A stretch of DNA of 59,370 nucleotides from Saprospiraceae bacterium (GTDB lineage: Bacteria > Bacteroidota > Bacteroidia > Chitinophagales > Saprospiraceae): contig JAHDGF010000008.1 of the NCBI GenBank assembly GCA_020627785.1, positions 63,524 to 122,893 on the forward strand, read 5' to 3'. The position numbers and the translations under genes are program-made. Shown here one piece after another: positions 45,301-53,446 of this stretch. Within the stretch, counting starts at the first letter, position 1, and each line of letters starts with the position of its first letter. The notes under the pieces were generated by a model. It saw only the letters and a list, made by a program, of their open reading frames with translations. It made no database searches and was not told the origin of the DNA.

Positions 45301-45847
45301 TAATGAGAGCATAAATGGCCAATTTTTATTTGCAGGCAATGATCCGCAATTAAATCAGATCATTGAAACCCCAGAAATCGAAGATGACTTGTCATACTTC
45401 TGGGTAGATACTTGGAAAAAATCTGATGACCCAACTTGTAGTGCAAAAGCAATTGATCCAGAAGGGATCACAGGACGGACAGATGTCGCAGGAAATAATT
45501 TACCATATGACCCATATTTTTTCTGTACCACAAGAAACTATTTAAACGTAGATGGTCCGCCAATCTTTGGATTTAGGAATGGTGAATTCGATGGTAACTC
45601 TATGGTAGTATTTCCTAACCCTAATCAAGGTAGCTTTACTTTAGAAGTTGTCGGTGAATGGATTGGTCAATATACCTACCAGATTACAGATATGTCAGGT
45701 AGAGAAATAATAACAAATAATTTCAGCAAAGAAACTAGAACTAAAACGATAGTGATTTCTGAAGGTGGCTTAACGCCTGGGATGTATCTAATAAAGGTGA
45801 CCAACAATTTTGGTGCCTCACAATTAACAAAAGTAATTGTATACTAA
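39323..45847 (+). CDS. Giant T9SS-sorted surface protein with DCDG repeats
   Basis: A 2174-residue exported protein. Signal peptide to about residue 23 (ALVQLNGQ), an Ig/PKD-like domain, then nineteen 26-residue repeats (147-640) of the type DADCDGVITSEDCDDTDASN, which are MopE/thrombospondin-3-like calcium sites. Two more ordinary MopE motifs follow, then several Ig-like domains (690-1240), a PKD domain (WQWDFGDGITGSG), unknown beta domains, and a type A T9SS C-terminal domain (VVFPNPNQGSFTLEV ... GLTPGMYLIKVTNN). It would be exported by the type IX system and form the outermost part of the machine, possibly an adhesin or calcium-stiffened stalk. The start is 9 bp after the lipoprotein gene; no frameshift is seen. 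Confidence 0.88.
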   Translation: MKFFRVLSLTLGLIGFALVQLNGQSCNAPSISCYPENDSNNTNCSGDLELDASGGAANGWDWGGNNTDSYICISNPGMYSVTVTCNNGATDVASVTVITYYADTDNDGFGDPNNTILGCDGMVPADHVLDNTDCNDNDANIGSMNTDADCDGVITSEDCDDTDASNTNSNVNDADCDGVITSEDCDDTDASNTNSNVNDADCDGVITSEDCDDTDASNTNSNVNDADCDGVITSEDCDDTDASNTNSNVNDADCDGVITSEDCDDTDASNTNTNVNDADCDGVVTSEDCDDNDPSNTNTNINDGDCDGVVTSEDCDDTDASNTNSNVNDADCDGVITSEDCDDTDASNTNSNVNDADCDGVITSEDCDDSDPSNTNSNVNDGDCDGVVTSEDCDDSDPSNTNSNVNDADCDGVITAEDCDDNDASNTNTNINDADCDGVITSEDCDDNDPFVVTTNTNDADCDGVPTGIDCDDSDASNTNSNANDGDCDGVPTNIDCNDADPNVTNTNVNDADCDGVPTSIDCDDNDASNTNTNVNDADCDGVVTSEDCDDNDASNTDSNANDGDCDGVITSEDCDDNDASNTNSNVNDADCDGVITSEDCDDNDASNTNSNVNDADCDGVNSTDDCDDSDPLVGGPTLWYIDEDGDGYSGSTSTACDRPAFGFFLSELLGTGDCNDLDVNINPGVIEIGCNNIDDDCNSSTSDFVDGDGDGFSCDVDCDDTDPSINPNAVEICNNVDDNCDGNIDDGAIAPTINITSSNGNTLTCAVTSLTLTASGSTTTGGSLNYSWAVTAGGPIDVTSNNQITVSNPGTYEVSVSDNSNGCQTIVDFQVIENNNLPSAVLNTPGQLTCTNTSVTLNAVGSTVGNTGAILGYTWSTGATTSAIDVTSPGTYIVTVTDQFSCSDTASTIVSANTTPPILSIAAAQDTICSGESTTLTVTAPNVTTPIWSTNQSGFSISTPSLTTTTSYVATVTSNVNGCTSSSSIVVAVNPNPVANAVVNDNDICVGQTINLNQQTPGLSCQWTTPTLVSGCSITSTPATNTTYTVTVTDVNNCTNTDQVSVTVRPRPNVSIALNDMSGTANNDGIICEGEQTTLIASATNSTIQTYAWSNGASANSTTVSPSVPGTNYVVTVTNTFGCTNVISQNIAVNSLPNPTLTIVENSGIASNDGIICEGYSGGFIQANAGSNANPISYSWDDDGMPGFSNSSQYPISNNTSAATSSYNVNVNVSDGNNCSETSASLPVTVCRPPAVDFSLGGVLFLFTERDIQFEGIISAPGFCGGADCSITNWQWDFGDGITGSGQMPPVVVYSTEGNKTVRITVQSSCGCSNTFLRDVFVRSIDDCQAIITVNGQEENVVEECLGAGIIYDIDNQSVGRKLASGDNEVIIQMDWFLSRFEFDNNGMEIILDNNQITANGSFPNYNIQGLVTTTAGIDPLEQSFNLEFKSPGNYRLTHSILDNSGCSKSEPPVEFKIKETPTATFSKDEIEICFGDDLLASINDNAAVNPDVNINTTPSDDTTIVVNIDGELIPYGNSYFLSNITEDLLISINSTEYNVGSACTNDTDDFLEVTVIKPIELTSSEFICDDEGLTVESLTLQFEGARNETDERFQINSIFLQDDPNNAAFRFNFDNVTVNEGEPIDFDNFTNFSGDLFSDWEMLPDTNYVLEVLADSAPTMCNNNQIILNLICDCTTDFGELADLGSDIDGCTNAPILIRYDSTAVENIPSNASRHLIISTATSIESISDVLTSYPIEDDFVVEINAIDLPYEVETQYNAFVYIGEAVNNIPTFLNQCDLTSDFFRSFTFHQAPLSNGIISFVGRDNFCNNSFDVPIGIGTKLVGSSVDITMVNDGEEFPLVTNYRDSLFNADILIPFSDTITIRVDESITYPISGGSLTCTDSYSKDLFIKDESAPNQYPVILWQGDNANPDFAGNRGHILALELFDPTTNQLKNPNEGPDDLCFQWGKTILPFDILPIQEIYIVNQEDPFLQSNNESINGQFLFAGNDPQLNQIIETPEIEDDLSYFWVDTWKKSDDPTCSAKAIDPEGITGRTDVAGNNLPYDPYFFCTTRNYLNVDGPPIFGFRNGEFDGNSMVVFPNPNQGSFTLEVVGEWIGQYTYQITDMSGREIITNNFSKETRTKTIVISEGGLTPGMYLIKVTNNFGASQLTKVIVY
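39761..41242 (+). repeat. Nineteen tandem 78-bp coding repeats
   Basis: Nineteen in-frame units of 78 bp (26 codons) coding for variants of DADCDGVITSEDCDDTDASN plus TNSNVN. Units 1-4 encode identical peptides and neighbouring units often share synonymous codons, which suggests recent duplication or gene conversion. Later units (12-15) are more diverged (VPTSID in place of VITSED). Copy number is likely to vary between strains and may be misassembled. Confidence 0.92.
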
Positions 45848-47056
45848 TTGAAGTACCTAAATTACATATTCATCCTTTTTTTGAGTAACATCTGTCTCGG
45901 GCAGAATGTAATGGTGAAAGACACCATCTATGTGGATACAACTAAACAGGTAGTCATCTATTTGCCTACTTCAATAGATGATTCTGTTTCAGAAACAGTT
46001 GTAGACACGGTTGATACACCATCTTTACAAGAAGAAATTGTTGTTCTCGAAACTCCAGAAGTAATTGAGCCAGATACAACTGAGACACTGAAAATCAAAG
46101 AAAAGCTCGATTCTGCACAAGAACAGAAAATGAATTTGGCTCAGGAAATTATATCTACTGATACTTTAAAGAATTTAGGTCAAGAAATTCAAGAAGAGTT
46201 AATCGACGACCTACCAAGGAAAGAAGTTATTGAAGAATTAGTTGAGGAGATTAAAGAAGTTCCAAAAGAAGTAGAAGAAGTTCCGAAGGAGGTTGAAAAA
46301 GTTGGAGATGTAACTGAACTTCCTTCAACCGTAGAATCCCAAGCTGTTGATAATTCTGATTCCATTCAAGATCTTGAAAATGTTCCAGATGTTATGGAGG
46401 AAGAAACTTTAAAGGAGGACGAACAAGTTGAAGTGATGAATGAAACGCCTTCAGCTTTAGAAAACAATGTCATCGATGATTCTGACTCCGTTTTGGATCT
46501 AGAAAATGTTCCAGATGTTGTGGTGGAAGAAAGTGATACTCCCGAAAGAGATTATGAAAGTATTCACAAAACTAATCGCATATTGGTTTGGAGACTTGTT
46601 AAAAGATTCATGTTCTATGCAGACCAAAAGTATGACTTAAGCACAGGGATGAATAAGTCTATGGAAAATTATAGAGATCTGTTTCAAAATAATGCAGTGA
46701 TTTATCACGATTTGATGAAGTCACCAGAGCATGTCGATTATCGAGACTATTTTGATGATGTTTCTGAGTATTTTGATAATGTGAAAATTGATCAGGAGTT
46801 TGAAGATGTTTGGATGATCTATAATAGATTATTTCAATCTGATCTTTCCACTTTAGAAACTGAATCTAATTTTTCAGATGAGGATGGAAGTTCTTTTTAC
46901 TATGAACTTCCGTTTAAGAAATATGTGTCAAATAAAATAGGGAATGATGGTAAAATCATTCAATTAGATAAACCAGAAGAGTACAATCTTCGATTCAAAA
47001 TATTGGTTGATTATCAAGAACTAGAAGCTCGCATTGCCGGCATCTATTTGAATTAA
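45848..47056 (+). CDS. Secreted acidic protein with C-terminal NTF2-like domain
   Basis: A 402-residue protein starting at a TTG that follows the stop of the giant gene without a gap. Signal peptide residues 1-19 (IFILFLSNICLGQ). Residues 30-235 are Glu/Val/Pro-rich with repeats (EVPKEVEEVPKEVEKV, and SIQDLENVPDV/SVLDLENVPDV), likely an extended spacer. Residues 245-402 form a domain with MNKSMENYRDLFQNNAVIYHDL and a terminal YNLRFKILVDYQ strand. The same pattern occurs in the next protein, so I call it NTF2-like in a broad sense. The short TTG junction implies coupled translation at a set ratio with the giant protein. Confidence 0.75.
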   Translation: MKYLNYIFILFLSNICLGQNVMVKDTIYVDTTKQVVIYLPTSIDDSVSETVVDTVDTPSLQEEIVVLETPEVIEPDTTETLKIKEKLDSAQEQKMNLAQEIISTDTLKNLGQEIQEELIDDLPRKEVIEELVEEIKEVPKEVEEVPKEVEKVGDVTELPSTVESQAVDNSDSIQDLENVPDVMEEETLKEDEQVEVMNETPSALENNVIDDSDSVLDLENVPDVVVEESDTPERDYESIHKTNRILVWRLVKRFMFYADQKYDLSTGMNKSMENYRDLFQNNAVIYHDLMKSPEHVDYRDYFDDVSEYFDNVKIDQEFEDVWMIYNRLFQSDLSTLETESNFSDEDGSSFYYELPFKKYVSNKIGNDGKIIQLDKPEEYNLRFKILVDYQELEARIAGIYLN

Positions 47057-47066
47057 ATTATTTAAA

Positions 47067-48521
47067 ATGAAACAATTAAATCTTGTTTTCTTTCTATCAT
47101 TTTTTGTGCTACCAATGCTTTGGTGCCAAGATGTTGAAATCATAAGTACCGTTCCAATAAACAATGAATTTTTTGATGTGGGACCTGGTGTTAGTGAAGA
47201 TAATTACAAGGCAGCTTTAGTGTCTCTCCAGAACTTAATGGACAAATACGCATCCATTGCTGATTTTCTTGATCCAAGTACAGGTGAAATTTCTGCTGAT
47301 AAGTCAATTATGTGGAGTGAAATATTTACGCCTGGAGCTCTAGTGATAAACGACTTAGAGAAAAAGGGTACGATGATACATAATGCAGATTATGCAGATA
47401 ATGTTTATGAGTATCTGTATAATGAAGGTGTGAGCTTTGACATTAACGACATAGTCCTGGAGCAATTAGAAATGAACGCTTCTGGTTACATTGTTGCAAA
47501 ATTATTCGTGGAAAAGAACGTAAGGACTTATGTAGAGGATAAGAACCCTAGATATGATAGCAATGGTAGGAAATTAGAAATGTATTTTGAAGTTGAGATG
47601 CCACCATATGATATTAGCGCAGCCCAGATTACTAAAATTTCTGGTGAGATTAAAGAGGATGTTGATAAGTATAGTGTAATTAGCCTTACGGCAAATGTAG
47701 GATTTGGTTCATTGGCGTTAGACTCTGAATTTTTTGATTTTGTGAATTTTTCTAGCCCGAATGTAAGTAATTATGGGGCAGATATATTGTATCGTTATGG
47801 TCTTGGTAATACAAGGAAATTATTCATTGACGTAGGAATAGGCGCTCACGTATTAAATGTAAATACCAACGAACTAAATTTAATTCCTTCATCTGCACCT
47901 ATTGATCAAGGAGGGACTCAAACTGGCTATAGTTTAGGGTCAAATGAACTAAGTTCTGCAGAATATACCTCTCAGTTTTTTACAGCAGCGGTAGTTGATG
48001 GTGAAAGTTTTGAGAAACTGAATGGAATTAGGTTTGTACCAAAAATTGGAGTTGCTTATAAAGTACTAGATAGAACAGATAGTAATTTATACTTAGACTT
48101 TACTTTTACTGGGAATTATATCACTAATTTCCGTGGGGGAGAAAGAGAATTACCCACAGAAGGCTATTTAACGCCAAATACCTCAAACTTTCCAACATTT
48201 ATTGAACTACAAGAAAATATATTGGAACTAGATGGTTATCTTTCAGATGGATCATTTGGTCAAAATCCTCTAACGGTTTTGGACAACTTCAGTTATGGTG
48301 TATCCATTTCACCTACCTATCAATATGATATAAATATCAATTGGGGTATTGAATTTAGTGTTGAGTATTATTTAGGGTTGTCTGATTTATTTAAACATAG
48401 TGAACCTGTAGGTCCATTTCAAGGCGGACCTTCAACTTTTATTGAACAGTATTCGACTAAATCAAAGTTGAATAATATCAATATAAATTTAGGAGCTTAC
48501 TATGAATTTGGTAAAGGATAA
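47067..48521 (+). CDS. NTF2-like domain plus outer-membrane barrel-like protein
   Basis: A 484-residue exported protein. Signal peptide 1-20 (FFLSFFVLPMLWCQ). Residues 35-195 contain LQNLMDKYASIADFL ... WSEIFTPGALVINDL ... YADNVYEYL, the same layout as the C-terminal domain of the protein before it. From residue 205 strands such as SLTANVGFGSLALDS, NYGADILYRYGLGN, KLFIDVGIGAHVLNV and a last INLGAYYEFGKG indicate a membrane barrel of 10-12 strands. Gap to neighbours 10 and 11 bp. It may hold the NTF2-like domain at the periplasmic face of the outer membrane, next to the TssR-like protein. Confidence 0.75.
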   Translation: MKQLNLVFFLSFFVLPMLWCQDVEIISTVPINNEFFDVGPGVSEDNYKAALVSLQNLMDKYASIADFLDPSTGEISADKSIMWSEIFTPGALVINDLEKKGTMIHNADYADNVYEYLYNEGVSFDINDIVLEQLEMNASGYIVAKLFVEKNVRTYVEDKNPRYDSNGRKLEMYFEVEMPPYDISAAQITKISGEIKEDVDKYSVISLTANVGFGSLALDSEFFDFVNFSSPNVSNYGADILYRYGLGNTRKLFIDVGIGAHVLNVNTNELNLIPSSAPIDQGGTQTGYSLGSNELSSAEYTSQFFTAAVVDGESFEKLNGIRFVPKIGVAYKVLDRTDSNLYLDFTFTGNYITNFRGGERELPTEGYLTPNTSNFPTFIELQENILELDGYLSDGSFGQNPLTVLDNFSYGVSISPTYQYDININWGIEFSVEYYLGLSDLFKHSEPVGPFQGGPSTFIEQYSTKSKLNNININLGAYYEFGKG

Positions 48522-48532
48522 AAATTGAACAA

Positions 48533-51079
48533 ATGAAAAAGGTACTATCCGTCGTCTTTTGCTTATTCGTATTTTCAATATTTGCGAAAGCACAGGCCAT
48601 TAAAATTATACCAGACAAATATCTTTTCCCTAAAGATTACGATAAGGAAGTAGATCCCATTAATTATGATTTACAATTAAAGGAAAGAGGTAAAGCAACC
48701 TCTAAGGATAATGGAAATTGGTTTATTATTTCTGATAGGCAAAACAATAAAGTGTATGCTGATCCTAAAGAAAATGCAACAGTAATTACTTCTCTGAAGT
48801 TTAAGGAGTACGCCTATGTGATGGACGATGGAAATGAAGATTGGTTGAAAATCGCAAAGGGTAGAGTAACGAAGGGTAAAATTGAAAGCCCTGTCTGGGA
48901 AGGTTGGATTCAAAAAGAAAATGTGGTAATAAGCCCGTGGGCCCTCGTCAATAAAACATCCAACATTCACACCAAAGCATTTTTATTAAATCAAGCGAGT
49001 AACATAGCTGAGGTAATGGCCGATGACAATTGGCAATTAGCAAAGATTTATGATGGGCCAAATTCAGTAAAGGAGATTGATCAGCGTGGTATTTATGAAT
49101 TCTATTTTATTCTTAAAAGAGCAAACAATAGAGTACTTATTGCCAAGGATTATTTTACTAGATATTCTGAAACTGAAAAGCAAATTATTGGATGGATAGA
49201 TGAATCTAAATTAGATTTTTGGCCAACAAGAATTGCACTAGAGCCTAATTTTGAAGAAGCAGCTTTTGATGAGAGAAAAAATAATAGGGACTTAAGAGTA
49301 TTAGGTTTTACCAATGTCGGAGCTGCTAATAATTTTGCGAAATTTGGAAAAGTAGTTCAAGAACAAATTCTGTGGGATCAAGATCCCGTGACCTTGCCAG
49401 ATGGATCTATGTCTGAAGCTAATCCTCGCCGTCTGAATGGACAAGTTATTCGTTTTCCGATGTTGAAGAAAAGAGATAAGTCTTATCGGTCAGGAGTGAT
49501 TGGGGAAATCACAACTAAGAATATTTCTAGCATGCTCGATCAGCCTTTAGAAGGTGTAATTCAAGAATCAGACTTTGGAGGCCTGCAAGAAATTGTTCGA
49601 AGTGCCAATGAAAAACGAACCAATATGAATGTATTCTTTCTGATTGAAGGGACACGTTCAATGGCGAAGAATAAAACAGCGCTGATTAATTCGATTGAGT
49701 TTTTAGATAAGAATCTGCCAGACTATGTGAATGTGAAATTTGGTGCTTCAATCTATAGAGATTTAGAACTCCGGGATCAAGGAAGAGATTTGATTTTATC
49801 TAAACTATCTCCGGATAAAGATGAGGTAGTTAGCTTTATTAACGATGCAGAGTATGATAATTTTGGTGACCTTGATGATTGGACGAATTTAAGATATGGG
49901 CTTGAACAATCTTTAGTAAAAGGTGGATTTACGACGGACTATTCTAACGTTGTAATCATAATAGGTAATCACGCTGATTTTGTTCTAGATAAGTCTCGTA
50001 AGGCGGTAGCAAAAATGTTGGACTCAGGTAAGTATATGCCTAAGCGATCTGCAATAGAAAAGTTAGCAGCACAGTATGAAGTAAACTTTGTCGTACTACA
50101 ACCAACCAGTTTTGATTCGCAAGAGTCAATAGATTTTGGTTACCAAACTAGAGGTATTATCGAAAACTTAGCGAGTAGATTATATCAAGGACTTTTTCAA
50201 TTGAAAGAAGAATACCCAGGTTTAGATATTCCACCATTTGTTTTACCTGATGTAAATCTTGAAGAAACTAAGATCAAATTAAACAATTCGGCAGTCGCAG
50301 CTTATTTATATAAACCTGCACTTGGTGGTTCTATTTCAGCAGAAGAAATGGAGGGTTTCATCAATGAATCTTTGAAGGATTGTCAGAATAAATATGAGGA
50401 ATTATACCTTGATATTTCCGATCTGATAGAAAATGGGCAAGGGATAGATTTTGACATTAGTAATGGTATGTGGGAACCTGCCATCGCTCATGTAATTAAT
50501 AAAAGTATTCTTGATGCTAAAACAAAAGGAAAGTTCTCTGAAGATGCGACGAAAAAGTTAGTGAACAGAAAGTATAAACTTTTCAATGAAGTCTATCTTC
50601 CTAATAAACTTCCTAGTGCAGATCATCCGTTGTTTTCGTATGTTGTTTTTATGCCTGAAGTTGATTTTGTAGATTACCTGAGGACATTGAAAGATTTGAA
50701 GGCCGCAACAATGGGTTCTTTGGATAAGCAAAGAGAGGAATTATATTTTGCCTTTTTTGAGTTGTTGAAAAAATTCTCTGGTGAAAATATTTCAAAGAAA
50801 GAAATGGAATCTACAAATGTAGATGTGCTCCGTAGTTTGATGCAAGGACTTTCCACTGATGGTGATTATTTTATTGGGGATAAGTTGAATTTCAATATTG
50901 GTGACTTAAGAAATGATAAGAAAATAAACGATGCTAAAATTTCTGAGATAGTCAATAGAATTCTTACGAAGTTAGAATCATTAGAAAGTATAGCGCAGCA
51001 AGGAGATTCATATCCTTTTATATTTTCTTCTAAGGAAAATTTCAAATATTACTGGTTGCCTGCAGACTTCCTATTCTAG
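48533..51079 (+). CDS. Periplasmic SH3/VWA-domain protein, possibly TssR-like
   Basis: An 848-residue exported protein. Signal peptide 1-20 (FCLFVFSIFAKAQ). Residues 60-130 are SH3-like (KVYADPKENATVITSLKFKE, then EDWLKIAKGRV and WEGWIQKENV). A second SH3-like segment follows near 140-230. A VWA fold starts near 363 (NVFFLIEGTRSMAKNK, where the MIDAS Asp is Glu) and continues with VKFGASIYRDLELRD and NVVIIIGNHADFVLD. Residues 600-848 are helical. Size, signal peptide, SH3 and VWA order remind me of TssR of Bacteroidota type VI secretion systems, but no sheath, baseplate or ClpV gene is in the window, so this name is tentative. Confidence 0.72.
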   Translation: MKKVLSVVFCLFVFSIFAKAQAIKIIPDKYLFPKDYDKEVDPINYDLQLKERGKATSKDNGNWFIISDRQNNKVYADPKENATVITSLKFKEYAYVMDDGNEDWLKIAKGRVTKGKIESPVWEGWIQKENVVISPWALVNKTSNIHTKAFLLNQASNIAEVMADDNWQLAKIYDGPNSVKEIDQRGIYEFYFILKRANNRVLIAKDYFTRYSETEKQIIGWIDESKLDFWPTRIALEPNFEEAAFDERKNNRDLRVLGFTNVGAANNFAKFGKVVQEQILWDQDPVTLPDGSMSEANPRRLNGQVIRFPMLKKRDKSYRSGVIGEITTKNISSMLDQPLEGVIQESDFGGLQEIVRSANEKRTNMNVFFLIEGTRSMAKNKTALINSIEFLDKNLPDYVNVKFGASIYRDLELRDQGRDLILSKLSPDKDEVVSFINDAEYDNFGDLDDWTNLRYGLEQSLVKGGFTTDYSNVVIIIGNHADFVLDKSRKAVAKMLDSGKYMPKRSAIEKLAAQYEVNFVVLQPTSFDSQESIDFGYQTRGIIENLASRLYQGLFQLKEEYPGLDIPPFVLPDVNLEETKIKLNNSAVAAYLYKPALGGSISAEEMEGFINESLKDCQNKYEELYLDISDLIENGQGIDFDISNGMWEPAIAHVINKSILDAKTKGKFSEDATKKLVNRKYKLFNEVYLPNKLPSADHPLFSYVVFMPEVDFVDYLRTLKDLKAATMGSLDKQREELYFAFFELLKKFSGENISKKEMESTNVDVLRSLMQGLSTDGDYFIGDKLNFNIGDLRNDKKINDAKISEIVNRILTKLESLESIAQQGDSYPFIFSSKENFKYYWLPADFLF

Positions 51080-51092
51080 AAATAAAGATATA

Positions 51093-51917
51093 GTGCAGGA
51101 ACCGATATACCACATAAACACGCTAAAGTGTTCTTATGATTGGAAGAAAACAGTACTTCTAATCAAAGATCTAGATATCTATAAGGGTACTCTAAATTTT
51201 GTGATTGGAGCTTCTGGAATTGGAAAGAGTACTTTCATTGAAACCATTGGTTTGATGAACAATACCATCCAGAATCCATCAGAGGTGAAGCTTGATTTTT
51301 TCAATCAAGATGGTTCTAATATTTCGCTTTCAGATATTTGGTCAAAAGGTCAGGAGAAATTAGCTGGCTTTAGAAACGAGGCTTACTCTTTCATATTTCA
51401 AAGTACTAATCTTATGTCCAACTTTACGGCAGGAGAGAATATGTGTTTTGGATTATTGTTGGCGGGGGAGACCTTGGATGAAGGCAAGAAAAAGGTTCTT
51501 CCCATTATGAAGTCTTTAAATCTAGATCAAGAACTTTTTGATAGAAGTGTCACTGCGCTATCAGGCGGACAAAGACAAAGAGTAGCTTTTGTGCGTGCAT
51601 TTGCTGCAAAGTTTGATGTTCTTTTTGGAGATGAACCTACAGGTAATTTGGATCCTAAGACTTCAATGCACCTCATGCAAATTCTTAAGTCTCATTTAAA
51701 GCAATTCAAGAAAACTGGAATCATCGTTTCTCATGATGTTTCTTTGGCACTCGACTTTGCCGATAATATCTATTTCATAAAGGAACGAGTGGAAAATAAT
51801 GAAGCTTTTGGCTATTTAGACAATATGCAGTGCTTCAAAAGAAGTGAAGAAAAGTGGTTGTTGAATGGTGATGATGTTTCGGATAAGATTGAACAAATGA
51901 TTTTTGATTTAATGTAA
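51093..51917 (+). CDS. ABC transporter ATP-binding protein (MacB/LolD/FtsE-like)
   Basis: A 274-residue nucleotide-binding subunit from a GTG start at 51093. Walker A GASGIGKST near residue 38, Q-loop FIFQSTNLM near 101, signature LSGGQRQR near 157, Walker B VLFGDEPTGNLD near 178, and H-loop VSHD near 211 are all intact. The FGDEPTGNLD form is characteristic of the MacB/LolD/FtsE group. It overlaps the start of the permease gene by 1 nt. In this group the ATPase drives mechanotransmission across the periplasm rather than classical transport, which suits lipoprotein release or opening of an envelope complex. Confidence 0.93.
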   Translation: MQEPIYHINTLKCSYDWKKTVLLIKDLDIYKGTLNFVIGASGIGKSTFIETIGLMNNTIQNPSEVKLDFFNQDGSNISLSDIWSKGQEKLAGFRNEAYSFIFQSTNLMSNFTAGENMCFGLLLAGETLDEGKKKVLPIMKSLNLDQELFDRSVTALSGGQRQRVAFVRAFAAKFDVLFGDEPTGNLDPKTSMHLMQILKSHLKQFKKTGIIVSHDVSLALDFADNIYFIKERVENNEAFGYLDNMQCFKRSEEKWLLNGDDVSDKIEQMIFDLM

Positions 51918-53446
51918 TGAGTAAACAGGATTTTAAAAATATCTTTTTTCAAAATGAATCCAAAGAACTCTTGGGCGAACGGAATAGTGGTATCATTATC
52001 CTTTCCGTAATTCTATTCTTGACTTTTATTGCTATTGGTCATTCCGTAGGAGGTTTGGAAGATTTACGAAAAAGTATGGATAATCCGTTCACGAACTGGG
52101 TAAATCTTCCTTTAACTGGGGCAGACTCAAAAGAAGCAATCAATGTTTTTAATAAATTCCAGAACAGCGAGGTCTTAGAGGAATATGATCTTGATACAGT
52201 ATCTGGATATTTTCGTCGGTGGGAAAAAGTAAGACATTTTGAAAACAAAACATTGAATGAGATTACATCTCGATGCATTAATCCTGGAGAAAGACTTTTA
52301 GATCAAGTCCTTGTAGGGTCTAATATTATCCATAAGAATGAAGGATTTGAAATAACTGGTAAGAGTAAAGATTGTTGGATCGTCATCCGAGAATCTGTAT
52401 TGATAGCCTTAGGGTACAATGATATTTCAAAGGTTAATAATTTACCAATAAGTATTACCTGGGATAGCGAAGAAGATACCTATGTCGATGTATTTATTCC
52501 AGTAGCTTACGTGGTTGAAGAATTACCTGATCGAGTGGATTTGATCATCCCTTTCCATCTGCAACAGCTTATGCGAGAAAATTTTCAGGATACTAAAGCT
52601 GTTGATATTACTAGTTCCAATAATTTTAATCTTTTAGTCAATAAGAAGAATCCGGATTTGCTTAAAGCGATTCCTAAAAAAATAAAAGAGGCAGGGATCA
52701 GAGTTGTCGCTGAAGACACTGTGAGCTTTAGCCATTATACAGAGGAGTTTCTTGACTTGACGGTATACATGGATACGACGATTAACTTTAAAGAAAAAAA
52801 TGAATTAATAGCTGGCGCAATTTCAATAGATGAAAATAACATTCGTAGAAATGATAATTATGTCTGTAATGTAAATAATGATTTCATTATTTCAAGACCC
52901 CACTATATCACATTTAATTTTAATCGGTTGGATAAAGTTGGTGCGCTGAAGGAAATGGTTCTGGATACTTTTAAGCTTGAAATAAGTATGAATCAGGTTA
53001 AGGATAAAAAAAACTTTTCAAAAGTGAGTAACCTTACTTTTCTTATCTCAGTGATGCTTTTCATTTTTAGTATCTTAAGTATTATAGTTTTTATATATAA
53101 TATGTTGACCTCTCATTTAAATAAAATAAGAATGAACCTAGGTACACTTAAGGCCTTTGGTTTGGAGAACGGAGTTGTAAATAAAATCTATAGAGGGATA
53201 ATAAATTCTTTCTTTTTAAAAGCTTCTTTGTATGCCTTTGCAGCTGCTTTTATCTATTGGCTTTTTCAGATGTTCATCTTAAAAAGTACTGGTTTCAGTC
53301 TTTTTAATATCTATATTTTATTGTGCTGGGTAGTTCTTTACTTTATGATTTCGGGGATGTCAAATAAATTACTTGACTCCACTTTAAATCAAACTCCTGG
53401 TAATCTAATTTACAATCGCAAAACACCTAAAATTGAAAAACCATGA
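51917..53446 (+). CDS. FtsX/MacB-like ABC permease
   Basis: A 509-residue membrane protein. One N-terminal helix (residues 24-45, IIILSVILFLTFIAIGHSV), a periplasmic domain of about 320 residues, then three helices (369-396, 430-452, 462-485). This 1+3 layout with a large periplasmic insert is that of MacB/FtsX/LolC proteins. The coupling segment LGTLKAFGLENGVVNKIYRG, between helices 2 and 3, is the conserved cytoplasmic helix of that family. With the preceding ATPase it forms a complete exporter-like pair. The periplasmic domain has no sequence I recognise, so it is likely specific to this locus. Confidence 0.9.
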   Translation: MSKQDFKNIFFQNESKELLGERNSGIIILSVILFLTFIAIGHSVGGLEDLRKSMDNPFTNWVNLPLTGADSKEAINVFNKFQNSEVLEEYDLDTVSGYFRRWEKVRHFENKTLNEITSRCINPGERLLDQVLVGSNIIHKNEGFEITGKSKDCWIVIRESVLIALGYNDISKVNNLPISITWDSEEDTYVDVFIPVAYVVEELPDRVDLIIPFHLQQLMRENFQDTKAVDITSSNNFNLLVNKKNPDLLKAIPKKIKEAGIRVVAEDTVSFSHYTEEFLDLTVYMDTTINFKEKNELIAGAISIDENNIRRNDNYVCNVNNDFIISRPHYITFNFNRLDKVGALKEMVLDTFKLEISMNQVKDKKNFSKVSNLTFLISVMLFIFSILSIIVFIYNMLTSHLNKIRMNLGTLKAFGLENGVVNKIYRGIINSFFLKASLYAFAAAFIYWLFQMFILKSTGFSLFNIYILLCWVVLYFMISGMSNKLLDSTLNQTPGNLIYNRKTPKIEKP

